A stretch of DNA of 64,000 bases from Chryseobacterium sp. T16E-39. GTDB lineage: Bacteria; Bacteroidota; Bacteroidia; Flavobacteriales; Weeksellaceae. The position numbers and the translations under genes were made by a program. The stretch spans positions 3,162,001 to 3,226,000 of the forward strand of contig NZ_CP022282.1 of the NCBI RefSeq assembly GCF_002216065.1, read 5' to 3'. Of this stretch, positions 59,559 through 64,000 are shown in pieces. Positions within the stretch are counted from its first letter, which is position 1. Each line of letters opens with the position of its first letter. The notes under the pieces were generated by a model. The model was not told the DNA's origin. It saw only the letters and a program-made list of their open reading frames with translations, and did no database searches.

Positions 59559-59969
59559 TCAATCAATATATTTAGCTAAATATAAATCTTCTTTACTGCG
59601 CATTTCTTTTTCTTCGTCCTCTGTTTTATCCTTATATCCGCAAAGATGAAGGATGCCGTGTCCTAAAACTCTTCTTAGCTCTTCTTCATAATTTTTGGAT
59701 AGGGTAGAAGCGTTATCTGAAATGCGCTGCAAAGATACGAAAATCTCAGCGCTTATTGTTTTGCCTTTAACATAATCGAATGTGATGATATCAGTATAGT
59801 AATCATGCTGCAAATAATCCTGATTGATCTTGAGTAAATACTCATCATCGCAAAAGATATAGTTGATTTCACCCATTTTTTTTCCTTCCGAAAGAATAAT
59901 TTCTTCCAGCCATTTGGTATAGTCTGTATTGACAGATTCCGGTAAATTTTCGTAAAAGAATTGTATCAT
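59559..59969 (-). CDS. ybeY: rRNA maturation RNase YbeY
   Basis: Endoribonuclease-family protein of 136 residues needed for 16S rRNA 3' maturation and ribosome quality control. INYIFCDDEYLLKINQDYL, the substrate-binding YTDIITFDY and the metal motif RRVLGHGILHLCGYKDK. In the classical family motif HGxLHLxGYDH the third His is a zinc ligand; here it is replaced (GYKDK), which I believe is usual in Bacteroidetes. It lies four bases after the patatin-like gene. A 180-base AT-rich gap with parS site 2 separates it from mnmG. Confidence 0.93.
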   Translation of the reverse strand: MIQFFYENLPESVNTDYTKWLEEIILSEGKKMGEINYIFCDDEYLLKINQDYLQHDYYTDIITFDYVKGKTISAEIFVSLQRISDNASTLSKNYEEELRRVLGHGILHLCGYKDKTEDEEKEMRSKEDLYLAKYID

Positions 59970-59973
59970 TGTT

Positions 59974-62130
59974 TTAAAACCAGTGTCCTAATATAACACT
60001 GAATATGCCTTTTTGATTGTTTTTTAAAGAGTGACTGAAATTAACTTTAATCTGTCCGAAAGGAGATTTATAGCCTGCCGTTATTCCCAGAGAACTATAA
60101 TTAAGTTTTGCTGCATTTTCAAAGGTAATATCATTCGAGAGATTAGCAAAAGAGAAGTTACCACTTATAAAGTAATTCTTGTTGAATTTAAACTGGAGAT
60201 CATTTGAAATCAAGACCACATTATTAGTACCTAATTGCGCAAAATAAAATCCGCCAAAGCTTTTAAAGTTAATTACATTCTGCTCAAAAATTCCTCCTAA
60301 TCTATATTTATAGAATTCCGGAAGATGTTCCCCTAGTGTTATTCCTCCATACAAGTTCAGTCTGTAGGTAAAATGTTTTGCCAAAGGAATGTTCACTCTT
60401 ATATCTGCTTTAATCTGAACCACTCTTTTCTCCAGCTCAGATTTCATAAGATCGATTACCTTTCCTTCAGCTGATATATATATTCCTTTCGTAGGAAAGT
60501 CCTTGTCATTTTGAGTGTCACTTTTAATAAAGACATAAGGATTTAAAAATCTACTTATTCTCTCGTTGGTGCCGTTGGTGTCAGCACTAAAATAATCATG
60601 ACTTATACCGCCTCCTATTGCAAACTTATCTTTCCATACAGATTGGATAAAAGCCTCATTTCTGAGCCATTTCCAGGTATCGGAATCATAATTGTTCACG
60701 TCTTTTAGTTCGACAGTCATTCCGGAGGAATAGAGTCCAAATCCTGGTATGTAGCCGTTATCAATAAAATAGTTCAGATAATACCGCGGTTGATCTCCCA
60801 CAATAACATCTAACGACAGGTTTGAGTTTTTAAATAAAAGGCGCTTTGCAGAATAGTTAAGAAGCAATCCGGTTTTAAAGACATTATCATAATGGAGTCC
60901 AAATTTGAAAAAATGTCTTGCGTCATCCTCCGTTACATATAGTTTTAAATAATTGGCATTGTTTTCTGATACGATATCATAATTGATAAACTTATAATTA
61001 TTGGTAGCGACTAACCTGTCAATTTTCTTATTTATACTTCCATATGTTTCCATGGAGGGGAGATGTAATCCCATTTTCCCCAGAGTGTAGTTTTTACCAT
61101 AAATTTTACTTCCAATCAGAGAGATGCTATCGATCTTATAGACATTAGAATATATTGGATTTACACGCTGTCTGAGGCGGTCAAAAGATCGCTTTGGTAA
61201 TTGATCTAAAATGTTGACATATTTCATCCCTTCTACATAACCACTATCCAGAATTTTTTTCTTTTCATCATAGCTGGTGGCAGACATCCCTTTAAGATTT
61301 GGTTTGATATTGATGTCTGTATATTTATACTGCCGTCTGGTATCTTTATGGATATTCATATCGATAACCTGGTTTAGAATGGCAATGATATTGTTTAAAT
61401 CCTCTCTTTTCGATAAGTCCTGGTTAAGGTCCACACCGATTACGATATCAATTCCTTTGTCCTTTAATGGCTTTGAGGGATAATTTACCGTCATAGCCCC
61501 ATCGATATAAATACTGTCACCGACTTTTACAGGATCCATTAAAGAGGGAAATGCCGAGCTTGCCATAATTGATTCTACAAGATCTCCTTTTTCAAAGACC
61601 TGCATATTTCCACTTTCCAGATTCGTTGCTACACACATAAAGGGAATAGGCAACTTTGAAAAGTCATCAATATTGGAAACGTTTTTAAATAATTCCTTTA
61701 GTAAATAAACATTCTTTTGTCCTGTACTTATAGAAGAGGGTAGATTTATTTTCCCGTTTTTTATGGGAATGGATAAAAGATATTTGTCTACAGATTTATT
61801 GAAGAATGTACTTTCTTTCCTGGATTTCGGATCCATGATCAAAGAATAGAAATCAGTATCCATTACAATTTTTTCAATCTCTTTTCCTGAATATCCTGAA
61901 GCATACAAGCCTCCTACAATGGCACCCATACTTGTTCCGGCAATGTAATCTACTTTTACACCTAAGGAATCTAATACTTTCAAAACTCCAACATGAGAAA
62001 AACCTTTAGCTCCTCCTCCTGCAAGAGAAAGTCCTATTCTGGGATTTTTTGGAATTACCAGGCCCTTTTTTACTTGCGAATGCATGAAAAGTAGCTGGAA
62101 TAAGAGTATAAGAATGAGGGATTTTCTCAT
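59974..62130 (-). CDS. Patatin-like phospholipase with C-terminal outer-membrane barrel (PlpD-like)
   Basis: Exported protein of 718 residues. Signal peptide (MRKSLILILLFQLLFMHSQ), then a patatin domain (about 28-240) with oxyanion hole LAGGGAKGFSHVG, nucleophile GTSMGAIVGG and DGA motif SIYIDGAMTVNYP. A POTRA-like segment (about 330-400) and a C-terminal 16-strand-type barrel (about 400-718) ending with GIFSVILGHWF follow, as in PlpD-type autotransporter phospholipases. It probably acts at the outer membrane or is displayed on the surface. It lies between murF-alr and ybeY on one transcript. Confidence 0.9.
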   Translation of the reverse strand: MRKSLILILLFQLLFMHSQVKKGLVIPKNPRIGLSLAGGGAKGFSHVGVLKVLDSLGVKVDYIAGTSMGAIVGGLYASGYSGKEIEKIVMDTDFYSLIMDPKSRKESTFFNKSVDKYLLSIPIKNGKINLPSSISTGQKNVYLLKELFKNVSNIDDFSKLPIPFMCVATNLESGNMQVFEKGDLVESIMASSAFPSLMDPVKVGDSIYIDGAMTVNYPSKPLKDKGIDIVIGVDLNQDLSKREDLNNIIAILNQVIDMNIHKDTRRQYKYTDINIKPNLKGMSATSYDEKKKILDSGYVEGMKYVNILDQLPKRSFDRLRQRVNPIYSNVYKIDSISLIGSKIYGKNYTLGKMGLHLPSMETYGSINKKIDRLVATNNYKFINYDIVSENNANYLKLYVTEDDARHFFKFGLHYDNVFKTGLLLNYSAKRLLFKNSNLSLDVIVGDQPRYYLNYFIDNGYIPGFGLYSSGMTVELKDVNNYDSDTWKWLRNEAFIQSVWKDKFAIGGGISHDYFSADTNGTNERISRFLNPYVFIKSDTQNDKDFPTKGIYISAEGKVIDLMKSELEKRVVQIKADIRVNIPLAKHFTYRLNLYGGITLGEHLPEFYKYRLGGIFEQNVINFKSFGGFYFAQLGTNNVVLISNDLQFKFNKNYFISGNFSFANLSNDITFENAAKLNYSSLGITAGYKSPFGQIKVNFSHSLKNNQKGIFSVILGHWF

Positions 62131-62134
62131 AGGA

Positions 62135-64000
62135 TTAGTCTTTTATATAAATCCGTTTCACCCGGGGTGAGATGGAAGTTAATACTTCATAGGTTATCGT
62201 TTTGCAGTACTCTGCGAATTCTTTTAAACTTGGCTTTGAATTAAATACGGTCACCATATCACCCTCTTTTACATTAGGAATATGATCCACATTGATCATC
62301 ATCATATCCATACAGATGTTTCCTACAATGGGAGCTAATGTTTTATGTATTCCTACACTCCCGATTTGATTTCCTATCAATCTTGGGATACCATCGGCAT
62401 AACCCACAGGAATAGTAGCTATTCTTGTTAGATGATCAGTCTTATATCGTCTGCTGTAGCCAATAGATTCTCCATTTTCTACCGATGAAATCTGAGAGAT
62501 TACTGTCTTAAAACTGACTGTAGACTGAAGCTGTTTTTGTATTTCACTATTTGGTGATTCACCTAACATTCCTATTCCGATCCTTACCATATCATATTGA
62601 TGATCAGTATAGTTTGTTATACCAGATGAGTTTAAGATGTGTCTGATGGGTTGATATCCAAGCTTTCCAATCAGGTAATTTGAATTTTTCTCAAAAGTAT
62701 CAAATTGATTAAAAGTAAATTCTCTTTCTTCCGGCATATCCGAAGATGAAAGGTGTGTTAAAATACTTTGAACCTTCAGATTTTTGTTCTTTAATATTTC
62801 ACTTAAATGATCCAGTTCAAATTCTTTAAAACCAAGACGATGCATTCCTGTTTCCAGTTTGATATGGATTGGGAATTTCTGATCATATCCTGATTTTTGA
62901 ACAGCATCATTAAATAATTCCAATACCCTGAAACTATATATTTCAGGTTCAAGATTATACTGTATAATGGCATCATAGCTGTGCTGTGCAGCATTCATGA
63001 CCACAATAGGAGTTGTGATCCCTTTTTTCCGCAGCTCTACACCTTCATCTGTATAGGCAACACCAAGGTAATCAATATGGTGGTGCTGTAAAAATTCTGA
63101 AATTTCATAACTACCAAGTCCATAAGCATTTGCTTTTACCATAGCCATGACTTTGGTTTCCGGTTTTAGCAGGGATTTATGATAGTTGATGTTATGGAGG
63201 ATTGCATTCAGATTGATCTCTAAAACAGTATCATGTTTTCTAAGTTCAAGAATATCCTTTAATCTTTCAATCTCAAATTTCCTTGCCCCTTTTAAAAGAA
63301 TGATCTGGTTTTCGATATCGGTAAGATGTTTACTTTCAATTAATTCCTGAGTGTCAATAAAAGTGTAGGTTGTAGATCTAAAAAGATCGCTAAATGCAGT
63401 TATCTCACTTCCAACGAGGAATAGGGAATCAAATTTCTGTTCATTAACAAGTTCAGAAACTTCTTCATACAATTCCTTAGAATTTGAATTGACTCCAACA
63501 ATGTCTGTTAGAACAAGTGATTTTTTGGGTTTATTGTATTCATTCAGAAATTGTAGCGCCGTTTTTAAAGAATCCAGATCAAGGTTAAAAGAATCATTAA
63601 CAATAATATTATTCTTATTTCCCTCGATAGCCTCCAGTCGCATTTCAACGGTCTTTAAAGCGTTGATTTTTTCGATGATCTTTTGATTATCGATATTCAA
63701 CTCCTTTAGTACAGTAATAAGGGCCAGAGCATTAGTTAGCGTAGCTTCATCTCTTTGATGAACCGGGAAACTTATTTCCTCATCAATATATTGGACAATA
63801 ATATTTTCATCCCGGGAAATATTACTTTTGATAAAGACCTGGTTTTCATTTTTAAAACCGTAGGATATCAATTTTTTGTCAGCGTATAATTCTTTTATTT
63901 TTTGTTCAACAAGGGAATTGTCGCCATTATAAATAATGACCTGTGAATCTTTGAACAATTTGATTTTTTCATTAATCAGCATTTCTTCAGACTCAAAATT
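62135..64000 (-). CDS. alr: MurF-like/alanine racemase fusion (right edge cut)
   Basis: Partial gene: the frame stays open to the window's right end, so the N-terminal part lies outside. About residues 1-245 of the visible part are the C-terminal portion of a MurF-type Mur ligase (MRLEAIEGNKNNIIVNDSFN and the following domain). From about residue 245 an alanine racemase follows: PLP Lys in MAMVKANAYGLGSYE, RIGIGMLGE, GYADGIPRL, and VGNICMDMMMINV. The fusion of MurF and Alr is typical of Bacteroidetes and supplies D-Ala for peptidoglycan. Residue numbering here starts at the internal ATG 63982 and is not that of the complete protein. Confidence 0.92.
   Translation of the reverse strand, partial: NFESEEMLINEKIKLFKDSQVIIYNGDNSLVEQKIKELYADKKLISYGFKNENQVFIKSNISRDENIIVQYIDEEISFPVHQRDEATLTNALALITVLKELNIDNQKIIEKINALKTVEMRLEAIEGNKNNIIVNDSFNLDLDSLKTALQFLNEYNKPKKSLVLTDIVGVNSNSKELYEEVSELVNEQKFDSLFLVGSEITAFSDLFRSTTYTFIDTQELIESKHLTDIENQIILLKGARKFEIERLKDILELRKHDTVLEINLNAILHNINYHKSLLKPETKVMAMVKANAYGLGSYEISEFLQHHHIDYLGVAYTDEGVELRKKGITTPIVVMNAAQHSYDAIIQYNLEPEIYSFRVLELFNDAVQKSGYDQKFPIHIKLETGMHRLGFKEFELDHLSEILKNKNLKVQSILTHLSSSDMPEEREFTFNQFDTFEKNSNYLIGKLGYQPIRHILNSSGITNYTDHQYDMVRIGIGMLGESPNSEIQKQLQSTVSFKTVISQISSVENGESIGYSRRYKTDHLTRIATIPVGYADGIPRLIGNQIGSVGIHKTLAPIVGNICMDMMMINVDHIPNVKEGDMVTVFNSKPSLKEFAEYCKTITYEVLTSISPRVKRIYIKD

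Noticed and set aside
1..64000. CRISPR arrays, insertion sequences, integrases or phage genes
   Set aside because: No regularly spaced direct repeats, terminal inverted repeats with a transposase, or phage structural or integrase genes were found in any part of the window.

Overview
The window is a chromosomal segment of a low-GC Bacteroidetes bacterium of class Flavobacteriia, most likely Chryseobacterium or a close relative. The support is the set of lineage-typical genes: GLPGLI-family protein, SprE/PorW, T9SS sorting domain, MurF-Alr fusion, DUF3127, a TonB-dependent receptor with an N-terminal carboxypeptidase-like domain, a YbeY with the GYKDK motif, and promoters with the Bacteroidetes -7 element TAnnTTTG. 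No insertion sequence, phage, integrase or CRISPR array is visible. The left edge carries the tail of an unidentified plus-strand gene; the right edge cuts the murF-alr gene.

Layout. 0.2-3.1 kb: a GlxA-like AraC regulator diverging from an SRPBCC / DoxX / SRPBCC / VOC operon. 3.2-3.9 kb: two near-identical minus-strand tRNA arrays (Leu-UAG, Gly-GCC, Leu-UAA), each with its own terminator. 4.0-6.6 kb: DUF3127 protein, aat, EamA permease, cupin. 6.7-16.3 kb: two Crp/Fnr regulators, TPR protein, oxidoreductase, glmM, a feoA-feoB-Cys-rich-peptide iron operon, GLPGLI protein, DinB protein. 16.4-23.3 kb: TonB-dependent receptor, two tandem JmjC-like cupin paralogues, M14 peptidase.

23.4-33.3 kb is the most interesting region. 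A Nudix-type regulator of the NrtR family stands next to a tight minus-strand gene set devoted to NAD and ADP-ribose: NADAR, 2OG-Fe(II) oxygenase, SPFH protein, NAD-kinase-like protein, Poa1-like macrodomain, ADP-ribosylation/crystallin-J1-like protein, TIGR02452/PARG-like protein, DUF4291, MacroD-like macrodomain, Sir2, ADP-ribosylglycohydrolase, KptA (RNA 2'-phosphotransferase) and a PP2A-like phosphoesterase. Four copies of a 21-bp operator-like palindrome (WTTGYGT-N7-ACRCWAA) lie in front of nrtR, the NADAR gene (two copies) and the SPFH gene, and two of them overlap recognisable -7 boxes. This defines a candidate NrtR regulon for NAD / ADP-ribose turnover, de-ADP-ribosylation and RNA end repair. 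One member (crystallin-J1-like) seems to be split by an A8 homopolymer.

33.4-47.2 kb: lipoprotein, a five-repeat secreted protein with a T9SS-sorted partner, lepA, two paralogous exported proteins, an ECF sigma operon, kdsC, maf, sprE, tsaB. 47.3-53.1 kb: SDR, yraN, LD-carboxypeptidase, LysE-type exporter, rnr, rpiB. 53.1-64 kb: an AT-rich gap with two DnaA-box-like sequences, pgk, a papain-like lipoprotein beside an extremely AT-rich 0.8-kb gap, a methyltransferase, mnmG flanked on both sides by perfect 16-bp parS palindromes, ybeY, a patatin phospholipase with a C-terminal barrel, and murF-alr. The parS pair suggests that this end lies in the origin-proximal part of the chromosome.
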